Assembly: GCA_009773355.1 (NCBI GenBank)
Contig: WRPG01000008.1
Coordinates: forward strand, 50,674 to 114,673
Direction of reading: 5' to 3'
DNA: 64,000 nucleotides
Origin: Limisphaerales bacterium
GTDB taxonomy: Bacteria; Verrucomicrobiota; Verrucomicrobiia; Limisphaerales; SXTU01
The stretch's first letter is position 1; every line of letters begins with the position of its first letter. The notes beneath the pieces were generated by a model. It was not told where the DNA came from. It worked only from the letters and a program-made list of their open reading frames with translations, and ran no database searches. Positions 50,409-59,093 of the stretch are shown in pieces. Position numbers and translations under genes: made by a program.

Positions 50409-50489
50409 GTGCTGCGTGTTGCGTGTTGCGTGAGTTTCTCCGGACGCGCTCGAACTGAGTCACGCAACACGCAACACGCAACACGCTGC
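50409..50489. repeat. Inverted heptad repeat (TTGCGTG family)
   Basis: Left arm 50409-50434 (gctgcgt, gttgcgt, gttgcgt, gag) and right arm 50455-50489 (cacgcaa repeated) are inverse copies around a ~20-nt loop, in the gap between the adaptor and ATPase genes. Confidence 0.9.
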
Positions 50490-50514
50490 TCCGAAAGGTT
50501 TGTGACGCGCCTCC

Positions 50515-51840
50515 TCATTTGCCATCCGTCGCCGCCAGCTTCTTCTCGTTGTCCACTTTCACCTTCTTGCCGTCCTCCAGCTCGCGATTGATGGCCTTGA
50601 AGCCGCCGGAGATGACTTCCGCGCCCTCGGTCACGCCTTCGATGATTTCCACGAAGCTGTCGTCGCTGATGCCGCGCTTGACGGGGACTTGCTTCACGGA
50701 GTCGCCGTCGTGCTGGAATATGACCTCGACGGGCTTGGGCGGTTCGTCCTTCTTCTTGCCGGCGGGACCGCCCTTGTCGCCGTTGCCGTAGGCTTCCTTC
50801 GCACCGGACTTCGCAGCCTTGTCGTCTTTGCCCGCCGCGCCCTTCGGCATGCGCGTGGTGACGCTTTGGATGGGAACGCAAAGGACATTCGTGCGGTAGC
50901 GTGTCTCGACCTCGGCGGTCACGCTCATGCCGGGACGGAAAATCTCCTTGTCCTTCACGCGCACGCGCACCTCGAACTTGGTCGCCTCCTGCTGCGTGCC
51001 CTGGCCGGTCGCCTTCGCGGTGTTCGCAATCTCAGTGACCTCGCCGGCGAACTTCTTCTCGCGGAAAGAGTCCAGTTCCAACCGCGCAATCTGCCCGACC
51101 TTGATGAGCACCACGTCCACCTCGCCGATGTCCACGCGCGCCTCCATCTCGTCGAGGTCGGCAATGGTCATCACGTCGGTGCCGGCCATCGTGGCGGTGC
51201 CGACGACGCGCTCGCCCTTCTGCGAGTTGAGCTTGCTGATGGTGCCGCCGAGCGGGGAGTAAATCGTCGTCTTCGCTAGGTCGTCGAGCGAACGGTCCAG
51301 CGCGGCCTTGGCAACCTCGGTCTGGTGCCGCGCGGACTTCACCTGCGCCTGCGTGACATCGTAGGCGGTCTTGGCTTCTAGGAACTGCGATTCGGAAAGC
51401 AGCTTGCTGTCGAAGAGTTTCTTGTTCCGCTCGAACTCCAGCCGGGCTTTCTCCTGATTCGCGAGCGCGAGCGTGAGATTCGCCTGGGACGACTTGAAGC
51501 TGGCGTCGGCGGAGTTGGTGTTGGCGATGTAGAAATCGGGTTTGATTTTGAGGAGCAGGTCGCCTTTCAGGATGCGCTGACCTTCCTTCACGGGCAGGTC
51601 AATGATTTCGCCGCTGACCTCGGGGCTGATTTTGACCAGCGTGACCGGCTGGATTTTCCCGGTGGCCACGACGACCTCGGTGAGGTTGCGGCGCGCGACC
51701 TTCTCGGTCTGGACGGTGATGAAGACGACCTTGTTCTTGTTGAACCACCACCATCCGCCGCCGCCCGCCGCGCCGAGCAGCAGCAAGACGAGGAACCACC
51801 GCAGGCCGGAGCGGCGTTTGGGTTTGGGAGGCGAGGACAT
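50515..51840 (-). CDS. HlyD/MacA-type periplasmic adaptor protein
   Basis: 441-residue membrane-fusion protein linking the ABC exporter to an outer-membrane channel. One N-terminal membrane helix (GLRWFLVLLLLGAAGGGGWW) is followed by the lipoyl-like VVVATGKIQPVTLVKISPEV, a long coiled-coil hairpin (residues ~100-200) and a beta-barrel with GTISKLNSQKGERVVGTATM. The C-terminus has a Lys/Gly-rich insert (KGAAGKDDKAAKSGAKEAYG, residues ~330-350) unusual for MacA. It heads the operon adaptor-ATPase-unknown-permease-permease; no channel gene is present. Confidence 0.9.
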   Translation of the reverse strand: MSSPPKPKRRSGLRWFLVLLLLGAAGGGGWWWFNKNKVVFITVQTEKVARRNLTEVVVATGKIQPVTLVKISPEVSGEIIDLPVKEGQRILKGDLLLKIKPDFYIANTNSADASFKSSQANLTLALANQEKARLEFERNKKLFDSKLLSESQFLEAKTAYDVTQAQVKSARHQTEVAKAALDRSLDDLAKTTIYSPLGGTISKLNSQKGERVVGTATMAGTDVMTIADLDEMEARVDIGEVDVVLIKVGQIARLELDSFREKKFAGEVTEIANTAKATGQGTQQEATKFEVRVRVKDKEIFRPGMSVTAEVETRYRTNVLCVPIQSVTTRMPKGAAGKDDKAAKSGAKEAYGNGDKGGPAGKKKDEPPKPVEVIFQHDGDSVKQVPVKRGISDDSFVEIIEGVTEGAEVISGGFKAINRELEDGKKVKVDNEKKLAATDGK

Positions 51841-51910
51841 AGAATCAGGACACGGCGACGGACGGAGAGTTTCACGGAAGGGCGGTGAAGTTCAACTGGG
51901 GAAACAGCGC

Positions 51911-52036
51911 AAAGTTCCAAGCTCCAAATCCCAAGCTCCAAATAAGCTCCAAGTTCCAAACTCCAAATGCGCGCGTCGAGTTTGGTGCTTGGTGTTTGGA
52001 GCTTCTTTGGAACTTGGAGCTTGGATTTGGAGCTTG
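51911..52036. repeat. Large inverted heptad repeat (CTCCAAA/AAGTTCC family)
   Basis: Left arm 51911-51969 (ttccaag, ctccaaa, tcccaag, ctccaaa, ... ) and right arm 51980-52036 (ttggtgc, ttggtgt, ttggagc, ...) are inverse copies of about 57 bases each around a ~10-nt loop. It fills the gap between the adaptor start and the Kup stop and could form a long stable stem. Confidence 0.92.
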
Positions 52037-52043
52037 TCTGCCC

Positions 52044-53930
52044 TCAAATCTCCACCTGCATCCCCAGCTCGACGACGCGGTTCGCGGGCAGGCCGAAGTA
52101 GGACGTGGCGGTCTGCGCGTTGCGGGCCAGCACGGCGAAGAGCCACTTGCGCCAGCGCCACAACGGAGCCTTCCCGGTGTCGAGGATGGTCTCGCGGCTG
52201 AGGAAGAACGTCGTCTTGGGGATTTCAATCGGCCCGCCGGTGATCGAGGCATCGGCGAGCAGCTTCAAAATGTTCGGCTCCTCCATGAACCCGTAGCGGC
52301 CCACGACACGCTGGAAGCCGGCGGGCAGTTGTTCGACCTGCACGCGCTCGGCCTCGGGCACATGCGCCTCCTCCTCGGTCACGATGGTGAGCAGGATGTT
52401 TCGCTCGTGGAGGATTTTGTTGTGCTTGAGATTGTGCAGCAATGCGACGGGCGTGCCGTTCGGGTTGCCGGCCATGAAAATCGCCGTGCCCGGCACGCGC
52501 TGCGGCGGGTTGGCCTGGATGTCGGCGATGAAGAGGTCGCGCGGGAGCGTGGCGTCCTTGATGCGCTCCCAGACGAGGCGGCGGCCGGTCTTCCACGTCG
52601 CCATGATGGCGAAGATGCCCGCGCCCGCCACGAGCGGGAACCAGCCGCCGTGCGCGATCTTCAGCGCGTTGGAGCCGAAGAAGGCCAGCTCAACCGCAAA
52701 GAACACGCAGCACACGCCGGCGGCCTTGAAACGCGTCCAGCCCCACATCCGGCGCGCGGCGAAGTAGAAGAGCATCGTCGTGACGAGCATGGTGAGCGTC
52801 ACCGCAATGCCGTAGGCGGCGGCGAGATTCGTGGAGGAGCGGAAGCCGAGCACCAGGCCGATGCACGCGAGCATGAGCGCCCAGTTCACATGCGGCATGT
52901 AAATTTGCCCGCGCTCGTCGCGGCTCGTGTGGCGGATGTGCATGCGCGGCAGGTAGCCGAGCTGGATGGCCTGCATGGTGAGCGAATACGCGCCGGAGAT
53001 GAGCGCCTGCGACGCGATGACCGTCGCCGCCGTGGACAACGCGACCAGCGGGTAGAGCGACCACTTCGGCGCGAGCAGGTAGAAGGGATTCGCCGCCGCG
53101 TCGGGATTGGTCAGCAGCAACGCGCCCTGGCCGAGGTAGTTGATGAAGAGCGCTGGCAGCACCAGCCCGAACCATGCGAGGCGAATGGGCTTGATGCCGA
53201 AGTGCCCCATGTCCGCGTAAAGCGCCTCGCCACCGGTCACAACGAGGAACACGGAGCCGATAACGACGAAGCCCTGGTGCCCGGCGGTCAGCAGGAAGTT
53301 CAGCCCGTGCCATGGGTTGATGGCCGCGATGACGCCGGGCTTTTCCAGGATGCCCTTGAGGCCCAGCACCGTGAGCGTGATGAACCACACCACCATCACC
53401 GGTCCGAACACCGCGCCGACGCGGCCGGTGCCAATCCGCTGGATGCTGAACAACCCGACGAGCACCGCCACGGTGATGGGCAGAATGAAGTTCTCGAAGG
53501 CCGTCGTCGCCACGTTCAGACCTTCAATCGCGCTTAACACCGAGATGGCCGGCGTGATCATCCCATCGCCGTAGAGCAGCGCCGCGCCGAACACGCCGCA
53601 GCCCATCAGAATGGCGCGCACGCGACGGGGTTTTTCCCGGTCGGGAAATGCCAGCGACATCAGCGCGAGGATGCCGCCCTCGCCCTTGTTGCTGGCGCGC
53701 ATGACGAAGGCCAGATACTTCACGCTCACGATGAGGGCGAGGGACCAGAAGATGAGCGAGAGCACGCCCAGCACGTTCTCCGGCGTGGGCGGCACCGAGT
53801 GCGAGCTGCCCGGCAGAAAGCACTCCTTCATCGCGTAGAGCGGGCTGGTGCCGATGTCGCCATAGACCACGCCGAGGGCGGCGATGGTGAGGGCGGGAAG
53901 CGCGGGGCGGGCCGAGTCGTTGCTTTGCAT
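52044..53930 (-). CDS. kup: Kup-type potassium uptake transporter
   Basis: 628-residue K+/H+ symporter of the HAK/KUP family. The N-terminus LGVVYGDIGTSPLYAMKECF is the family hallmark, with FWSLALIVSVKYLAFVMRAS, LLYGDGMITPAISVLSAIEG and the C-terminal cytoplasmic VPGTAIFMAGNPNGTPVALL. Twelve membrane helices are visible. The full-length reading frame is intact. It is a single-gene unit; an S23-like heptad repeat separates it from the exporter operon. Confidence 0.95.
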   Translation of the reverse strand: MQSNDSARPALPALTIAALGVVYGDIGTSPLYAMKECFLPGSSHSVPPTPENVLGVLSLIFWSLALIVSVKYLAFVMRASNKGEGGILALMSLAFPDREKPRRVRAILMGCGVFGAALLYGDGMITPAISVLSAIEGLNVATTAFENFILPITVAVLVGLFSIQRIGTGRVGAVFGPVMVVWFITLTVLGLKGILEKPGVIAAINPWHGLNFLLTAGHQGFVVIGSVFLVVTGGEALYADMGHFGIKPIRLAWFGLVLPALFINYLGQGALLLTNPDAAANPFYLLAPKWSLYPLVALSTAATVIASQALISGAYSLTMQAIQLGYLPRMHIRHTSRDERGQIYMPHVNWALMLACIGLVLGFRSSTNLAAAYGIAVTLTMLVTTMLFYFAARRMWGWTRFKAAGVCCVFFAVELAFFGSNALKIAHGGWFPLVAGAGIFAIMATWKTGRRLVWERIKDATLPRDLFIADIQANPPQRVPGTAIFMAGNPNGTPVALLHNLKHNKILHERNILLTIVTEEEAHVPEAERVQVEQLPAGFQRVVGRYGFMEEPNILKLLADASITGGPIEIPKTTFFLSRETILDTGKAPLWRWRKWLFAVLARNAQTATSYFGLPANRVVELGMQVEI

Positions 53931-53972
53931 GACGGCGGGGGGAGTTTGGCGATGGTGACGGCGCTGGACGAA

Positions 53973-54209
53973 TTAAATCGGGAGCCAGCCGTCCGCCGTG
54001 GGGAGCTTCAACCGGGCGTCCGGCTCCGCGTAGAAACGGGTCAAGCCGCACTCTGCGCAGACGACAACTTGGAACTTTGCGATGGGTTTCCAAAACGAGC
54101 GTCCAAGCTCCGGCAACAGCATCGGCCCATGTCCGCTGCCGGAATTGGTCGTGGTTCGGTAGCGCGACTCCGCTCCACATTCGGGACACTTCACGTTGTC
54201 AGTCTTCAT
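53973..54209 (-). CDS. Small zinc-ribbon-like protein
   Basis: 78-residue protein with two CxxC pairs: CPECGAESRYRTTTNS (C8, C11) and VVCAECGLTRFYAEPD (around residues 51-54). They suggest one zinc ribbon split by a ~38-residue linker. It may bind nucleic acid or protein; no family assigned. The ATG at 54209 and codon use similar to neighbours support it being coding. Confidence 0.65.
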   Translation of the reverse strand: MKTDNVKCPECGAESRYRTTTNSGSGHGPMLLPELGRSFWKPIAKFQVVVCAECGLTRFYAEPDARLKLPTADGWLPI

Positions 54210-54561
54210 ACGCGCACACAGTTCTGTCCGGCGGGGCGCGGTGAACGCCCGCCGTCCGTCCGCGACGGGACGGCATGGTTGCCTAAACGGGGTGAACGTG
54301 GGTGCCGCGACCTGCGGCCCAGAGGCTCGCCCTTTCCCATGCCTGCGAGGTTAGCTGTCGGGCTGGGCCTGGAAAGTGGCCCCGGTGACTTCACCGTTCG
54401 CCCCGGTCCGGTTGCCCGGACGTTGGGTTCCCCGCTCGCGGCTTCGGGAAGAGGCCGCGATTCGGCTGCTGGGCAAAGGAGTCTCACATCGCGTGGGCGC
54501 TGTCAAATCGCAGCCCACATCCGCATTGCCTTCCGCCACGCCGGCCACCTATTTTCGCGCC
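54210..54561. other. Gene-free region of 352 bases
   Basis: This separates the divergent zinc-ribbon and esterase genes. I see only short GC-rich palindromic patches (for example GGCCGCGATTCGGC-like sequence) and no gene, tRNA or heptad array. It must contain the promoters for both genes. Confidence 0.4.
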
Positions 54562-55485
54562 ATGCAATTCCGCCTCCTTTTCCTCGCCGCCCTTCTCGGC
54601 CTCGCCACCGGCTCCGCCCGCGCCGCTGATGACTACAAGCTCGGGGCCGACTCCCTGCCGCAGCCCGGCACACCCGCCGGCTCCATTGAGAAGTTCACTT
54701 TCAAATCCTCCAAGCTTTTCCCCGGCACGGAGCGCGATTACTGGGTGTATGTGCCCAAGCAATACCACCCGGCCAAGCCCGCCGCGCTGATGGTCTTCCA
54801 GGATGGCGGCGGCTACCAGAGCACCAACGGCTCCTTCCGCGCGCCGGTCGTGATGGACAACCTCATCCACAAGAAGGAAATGCCCGTGACCATCGGCGTC
54901 TTCATCAACCCCGGCTCCGTGCCGCCGGCCGAGCCGGGGCAGAAGGCCCGCAGCAACCGCAGCTTCGAGTATGATTCGCTCGGCGATGCTTACGCGCGAT
55001 TCCTGCTGGAGGAACTGCTGCCGGAAGTGGAGAAGAAGTGGAAGCTCACGACCGATCCCGCCGGGCGTTGCACGGTGGGCATCAGTTCCGGCGGCATCTG
55101 CGCGTTCACGGCGGCTTGGGAAAGGCCAAACTCCTTCGGCAAGGTCATCAGCCACATCGGCAGCTTCACGAACATCCGTGGCGGCCACGTCTATCCCGCC
55201 CTCATCCGCCCGCTGGCCAAGGACCTGCCGGCGACCGCCACCGACGCGGAGAAAAAGCTACGCGAGCAGCGCCGCGCGCTCCGCGTGTTCCTCCAGGACG
55301 GCTCCAATGACCTCGACAACCTGCACGGCAACTGGCCGCTCTCGAACAAGGAGATGTTCGCCGCGCTCAAGTTCGCCAAGATTGACTGTGACTTCGTCCT
55401 CGGCGACGGCGGCCACAGCGGCAAGCAGGGCGGCGCGATCCTGCCCGACACGATGCGGTGGATTTGGCGGGGCTACGCGAAGTAG
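54562..55485 (+). CDS. Secreted esterase-D/enterochelin-esterase-like hydrolase
   Basis: 307-residue exported alpha/beta hydrolase of the Fes/YieL-like group. Signal peptide MQFRLLFLAALLGLATGSARA; strand TERDYWVYVPKQYHPAKPAA; nucleophile elbow CTVGISSGGICAFTAAWERP (Ser at about residue 177); and C-terminal FVLGDGGHSGKQGGAILP with catalytic His. The ATG at 54562 precedes the signal. Probably an extracytoplasmic feruloyl/acetyl-type esterase or trilactone-type esterase. A long hairpin repeat starts right after the stop. Confidence 0.85.
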   Translation: MQFRLLFLAALLGLATGSARAADDYKLGADSLPQPGTPAGSIEKFTFKSSKLFPGTERDYWVYVPKQYHPAKPAALMVFQDGGGYQSTNGSFRAPVVMDNLIHKKEMPVTIGVFINPGSVPPAEPGQKARSNRSFEYDSLGDAYARFLLEELLPEVEKKWKLTTDPAGRCTVGISSGGICAFTAAWERPNSFGKVISHIGSFTNIRGGHVYPALIRPLAKDLPATATDAEKKLREQRRALRVFLQDGSNDLDNLHGNWPLSNKEMFAALKFAKIDCDFVLGDGGHSGKQGGAILPDTMRWIWRGYAK

Positions 55486-55728
55486 GAGCGCAGGTGTCCA
55501 ACCTGCGTCGGCAAACTTAGCCGGAACGATGCAGTTGGAAGTGCGTTCCCTTTAACGCGGAGACGCAGAGGACGCGGAGGAACGCAGTTTGGACCCTGTG
55601 TTCGAGTTCACCATTTGGTGTCACTGCGTCTCCGCGTTGAAGGGGAGCGCTCCCATTGCAACTGCATCGGTCCGGCTAAACCGGGAGAGCGAAAGCAGCA
55701 TAAACCGCCGGTTGGACACCGGTGCTCC
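55486..55728. repeat. Long imperfect palindrome (about 243 bp) between convergent genes
   Basis: Nested inverted segments pair around a loop: GTGTCCAACC (left end) with GGTTGGACAC (right end); AACGCGGAGACGCAG (55554-55568) with CTGCGTCTCCGCGTT (55624-55638); GATGCAGTTG with CAACTGCATC; and AGCCGGA with TCCGGCT. This can fold as one long stem or cruciform. It is longer than a normal terminator. Confidence 0.85.
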
Positions 55729-55731
55729 GGC

Positions 55732-56082
55732 TCACTGCACTTCCAGCAGCTCCACCTCGAAGATGAGCGTGGCGTTCGGCGGGATGGCTCCGGGATAGCC
55801 GCCCTCGCCATAGCCCAGTTCGGGCGGAATCGTCAGCTTCACCTTGTCGCCCACGCGCATCCGCAGGACGGCGATGTCCCACCCGGCGATGACCTCGTTC
55901 ATGCCCACGGTGAAGGAGAACGGCTCGCCCCGATCCACCGAGCTGTCGAACTTGGTCCCGTTCGTCAGCCAGCCGGTGTAATGCACCTTGGCGACGTTGC
56001 CCGCATTGGGCGAAGGGGCATCGGGCGCATCGGTGATGGTCAGGAGTTCGACGAAGAGCTTCGGGGCGGATTCTTGCGACAT
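55732..56082 (-). CDS. FKBP-type peptidyl-prolyl cis-trans isomerase
   Basis: 116-residue single-domain FKBP accelerating proline isomerisation, a folding helper. The pattern is complete: [20 protein letters not shown], the active-site [40 protein letters not shown] and the end [20 protein letters not shown]. The ATG at 56082 (MSQESAPK) is used; upstream codons in frame look non-coding. No signal peptide, so cytoplasmic. Confidence 0.93.
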   Translation of the reverse strand: MSQESAPKLFVELLTITDAPDAPSPNAGNVAKVHYTGWLTNGTKFDSSVDRGEPFSFTVGMNEVIAGWDIAVLRMRVGDKVKLTIPPELGYGEGGYPGAIPPNATLIFEVELLEVQ

Positions 56083-56165
56083 CGGCGCGAGGCTAGCGAA
56101 GCGGCTCGTCCGACCGCAAGCAGCGCCTCGAACTAAATTCCCCGCCGGACGCGCCCCGTCACCGC

Positions 56166-57521
56166 TCACCCGAGCTTCCACGGGCCGCGATAAGTCACGT
56201 CGAGCCACTTGGGGTTGCCCGTGCCGCCGGTGAACTGCTCCCGCTTCGCATCCCATTTCAGCTTCGCGCTGTTCCAATACGCCAAGCTCAGGAGATGGCA
56301 GCCCGTCACCGTGCGCGCCCCGACTTCGACGTCGCAGATGGGCGGCTTCCGGGTGCGCATGGCGGTGAGGAAATCCGCGTAATGGTCCGTGCTGCGGTAA
56401 AGCTTCACCTTCGGGTCGGCGAGGAATTCACGCTCCAACGCGTCGAGCTGCTGCGCGAGCGGCGGCTGGTCCTCCTTCGCCAGCGACTTCGCCTTCTGCG
56501 TGCCGCCGACCACGACGCGGATCTTGCCCCGGTTCACGAACACCTCGCCACCCGTGCCGAAGAAGTGCACGCCGTTCTCGCTGACATGCGTGACTTCGAC
56601 GCCGTTGGGGTAAAGCATCCGGACGCCCGCGCCGGCCTTGGTGGCGTCGGCGGGCGGGGTGAGTTCCAGCGGGCCGCTGTCGTCCACGCCGAGGCCCCAG
56701 TGCGTGATGTCGAGGTGATGCGCACCCCAGTCCGTGATGCCCCCGCCGCCGTATTCGCGGTAGTTGCGCCAGGCCGGAAAATGGTTGTGGACGCCGCGCG
56801 GACTCAGCACGGAGTTGTAGGCGCGCAGCGGCGCCGGCCCGAGCCAGAGGTTCCAGTCCAAGCCCGGCTCCGCCGTCTCCTCCGGCAGGTCACACGGCCT
56901 GGCCGGGCCGCCGAAGCCGGCGTTCACGCGCTGGATCTTGCCGATGACTCCGTTGCGCACCAGCTCGCACGCCACGCGGAACTCGCGCGAGCTGCGCTGC
57001 ATCGAGCCGACCTGGAAGACACGGCCGTTGCGCCGCGTGGCGTTCACCATCGCGCGCGCCTCGTGGATGGACTGCGAGAGCGGCTTCTCGCAGTAAATGT
57101 CCTTCTTCGCGTTGGCGGCGGCGATGCTGATGAGCGCATGCCAGTGGTCCGGCGTGGCGATGACCACGGCGTCAATGTCCGGGCGCGCGAGCAGCTCGCG
57201 GAAGTCGTTGTAGGCCGTGCAGCCCTTGAACGTGGCGGCGTCCGCGCGCTTGGCGTGGTTCGCCTCCACGACTTTCTTCGCGGCCTCGCGCCGGCTGGCA
57301 TCCACGTCGCACACGGCCACGACCTGAACCTCCGGCTTGCCCATGAAGCGGCCCAGCAACCCCGCGTTCTGCTTGCCCATGCCGATGAAGGCCAACGTGA
57401 CGCGCCCGCTCGGCTTGGTCTCGGCGCTCCAGACGCGCGAGGGAAGGATCAAAGGACCGGCGGCCAACGCGGCGGCGGACTGGAGGAAACGACGGCGGGA
57501 GGAGGTGACGTGGTGGTTCAT
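56166..57521 (-). CDS. Tat-exported Gfo/Idh/MocA oxidoreductase
   Basis: 451-residue NAD(P)-dependent dehydrogenase. The Tat signal is [20 protein letters not shown] (ATG at 57521 chosen because it precedes it). Rossmann motif [44 protein letters not shown]; and C-terminal [19 protein letters not shown]. This secreted subgroup, common in Planctomycetes and Verrucomicrobia, acts on sugars or cyclitols in the periplasm; substrate unknown. It lies upstream of the FKBP gene on the same strand, 83 bases apart, so cotranscription is possible but not assured. Confidence 0.92.
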   Translation of the reverse strand: MNHHVTSSRRRFLQSAAALAAGPLILPSRVWSAETKPSGRVTLAFIGMGKQNAGLLGRFMGKPEVQVVAVCDVDASRREAAKKVVEANHAKRADAATFKGCTAYNDFRELLARPDIDAVVIATPDHWHALISIAAANAKKDIYCEKPLSQSIHEARAMVNATRRNGRVFQVGSMQRSSREFRVACELVRNGVIGKIQRVNAGFGGPARPCDLPEETAEPGLDWNLWLGPAPLRAYNSVLSPRGVHNHFPAWRNYREYGGGGITDWGAHHLDITHWGLGVDDSGPLELTPPADATKAGAGVRMLYPNGVEVTHVSENGVHFFGTGGEVFVNRGKIRVVVGGTQKAKSLAKEDQPPLAQQLDALEREFLADPKVKLYRSTDHYADFLTAMRTRKPPICDVEVGARTVTGCHLLSLAYWNSAKLKWDAKREQFTGGTGNPKWLDVTYRGPWKLG

Positions 57522-57655
57522 GGCCGGAGCATCTGACGCGAACCTGCGGAAGGTCAATCAAGGCGAGTGGCCCGGGTCGTTGGGCCGCGCGCGATTTGCG
57601 TTGGGCTGCGGGAGCCGCGCCTTGACCCCAAGCCGCCGTCCCCTACGCTCCGCGC

Positions 57656-58987
57656 ATGGCCTCACCGCAGAGCGCGCCGACGCATTGGGCGCAGATCCTT
57701 CGTCACGTCGGGCCGGGCCTGATCCTCACTGCCTCCATCGTCGGCTCAGGGGAGCTGATCGTGACGCCCAAGCTGGCGGGCGAGACGGGCTTCAAGCTGC
57801 TGTGGCTCATCGTGCTGGGCTGCGTGATCAAGGTGTTCGTGCAGATCGAACTGGGGCGCTACGCCGTCGCCACGGGCAAGACGACGCTGGAGGCGCTGGA
57901 CAGCATCCCCGGCCCGCGCTTCGTGGTGAGCTGGCTCTTGTGGCTGTGGCTCGGGATGTATGTCGCCATCGTCTTCCAAGTCGCGGGGATCGTCGGCGGC
58001 ATCGCAGAAGTGTTTTCCTCGGCGGGCGTGGGCTTGGACAAGAAGTTCATCGCCATCGCGGTCGGGGCGTCGTGCGCCGTGCTCCTCGCGATCGGTCGCT
58101 ACCGATTGGTGGAGAACGCGTCCACGGCGATGGTGGTGGCGTTCACCCTCGCGACGATCATCGCCGTCGGGTCGCTACAATGGTCGCCCTACGCGATCTC
58201 CGGGGCGCAAATCGCGGAGGGTTTCACGTTCTCGCTGCCGGAGAACTTCATGACGGCGTTCGGCGCGTTCGGGATCATCGGCGTGGGCGCGTCGGAGCTG
58301 ATTTACTATCCGTATTGGTGCCTGGAGAAGGGCTACGCGGTGAACGTGGGCGTGAACGACGGCTCGCCGGCGTGGACGGAGCGTGCGAAGGGCTGGATGC
58401 GCGTGATGCGCACGGACGCGTGGGTCTCGATGGTGATCTACACGACGGCGACGGTGGCGTTTTACCTGCTGGGCGCGGCGGTGCTCTACGCGAAGGGGCT
58501 GAAGGTCACGGACAAGGGGCTGATTGACACGCTGGCGCATATGTATCGCGAGAGCTTCGGGCAATGGAGCTTCTACGCGTTCCTCATCGGCGCGTTCTTC
58601 GTGCTCTACTCGACAGCCTTCGTGGCGACGGCGTCCAACGCGCGGCTGCTGGTGGACGGCCTCGCGCTGTTCAAGGTCATCAAGCTCAACACGCCCGAGG
58701 ACCGCGTGAAGGCCATCAAGCTCTGGGTCTGCCTGCTGCCGGCGATCTCGGTGGGGATGTTCATGGTGTGGGAGAAGCCGGTGACGCTGGTGTTCGTCGG
58801 CGCGATAGGGCAGGGCATCATGCTGCCGTTCCTGGCGGGCGCGGCGCTTTACTTCCGCCACCAACGCACGCCGCCGGAGTTGCAGCCAGGCACCGCGTGG
58901 ACCGCCGGCGTGTGGGTTTCGGCGTTTTCAATGGCGGCGGCAGGCATCTATCAAGTCGTGTCCTCGGTGATGGAGAAGCTGAAGTAG
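57656..58987 (+). CDS. Nramp-related divalent-cation transporter
   Basis: 443-residue inner-membrane protein with 11-12 helices of the Nramp/MntH fold. TM1 reads GPGLILTASIVGSGELIVTP, so the canonical DPGN metal-binding motif is missing; TM6 (IGAFFVLYSTAFVATASNA) lacks the MPH motif too. This pattern matches the Nramp-related subgroup with altered metal site (e.g. magnesium/aluminium-type or unknown substrate). The ATG at 57656 is used. It stands alone, divergent from the oxidoreductase. Confidence 0.85.
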   Translation: MASPQSAPTHWAQILRHVGPGLILTASIVGSGELIVTPKLAGETGFKLLWLIVLGCVIKVFVQIELGRYAVATGKTTLEALDSIPGPRFVVSWLLWLWLGMYVAIVFQVAGIVGGIAEVFSSAGVGLDKKFIAIAVGASCAVLLAIGRYRLVENASTAMVVAFTLATIIAVGSLQWSPYAISGAQIAEGFTFSLPENFMTAFGAFGIIGVGASELIYYPYWCLEKGYAVNVGVNDGSPAWTERAKGWMRVMRTDAWVSMVIYTTATVAFYLLGAAVLYAKGLKVTDKGLIDTLAHMYRESFGQWSFYAFLIGAFFVLYSTAFVATASNARLLVDGLALFKVIKLNTPEDRVKAIKLWVCLLPAISVGMFMVWEKPVTLVFVGAIGQGIMLPFLAGAALYFRHQRTPPELQPGTAWTAGVWVSAFSMAAAGIYQVVSSVMEKLK

Positions 58988-58994
58988 CTGGCGC

Positions 58995-59010
58995 GCGGCA
59001 TTCATGCCGC
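58995..59010. repeat. Palindrome GCGGCAT-TC-ATGCCGC
   Basis: 7-bp arms around a 2-nt centre just after the Nramp-like stop. It has the same arm-2nt-arm plan as the palindromes at 4841 and 15804. Possibly a terminator-like or dispersed palindrome. Confidence 0.5.
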
Positions 59011-59093
59011 AGAGGGCCAAGGCAACAAAACTCGCGCTCAAACCCGCACGGACTGACACACGCTTCCGCAGCCTGAAGGCCGCGCCCCGTCAC

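Noticed and set aside
49666..50484. Longer N-terminus for the ABC ATPase starting at 50484
   Set aside because: The extra ~41 residues are encoded by the TTGCGTG repeat; the GTG at 50361 gives the standard family start.
51911..52036. CRISPR-like array
   Set aside because: The units are 7 nt and run directly into each other without spacers, and the two halves are inverted; no cas genes are present.
54210..54561. Small hidden gene in the 352-base gap before the esterase
   Set aside because: Open frames here have no start with family-like sequence and run into neighbouring genes as shadows.
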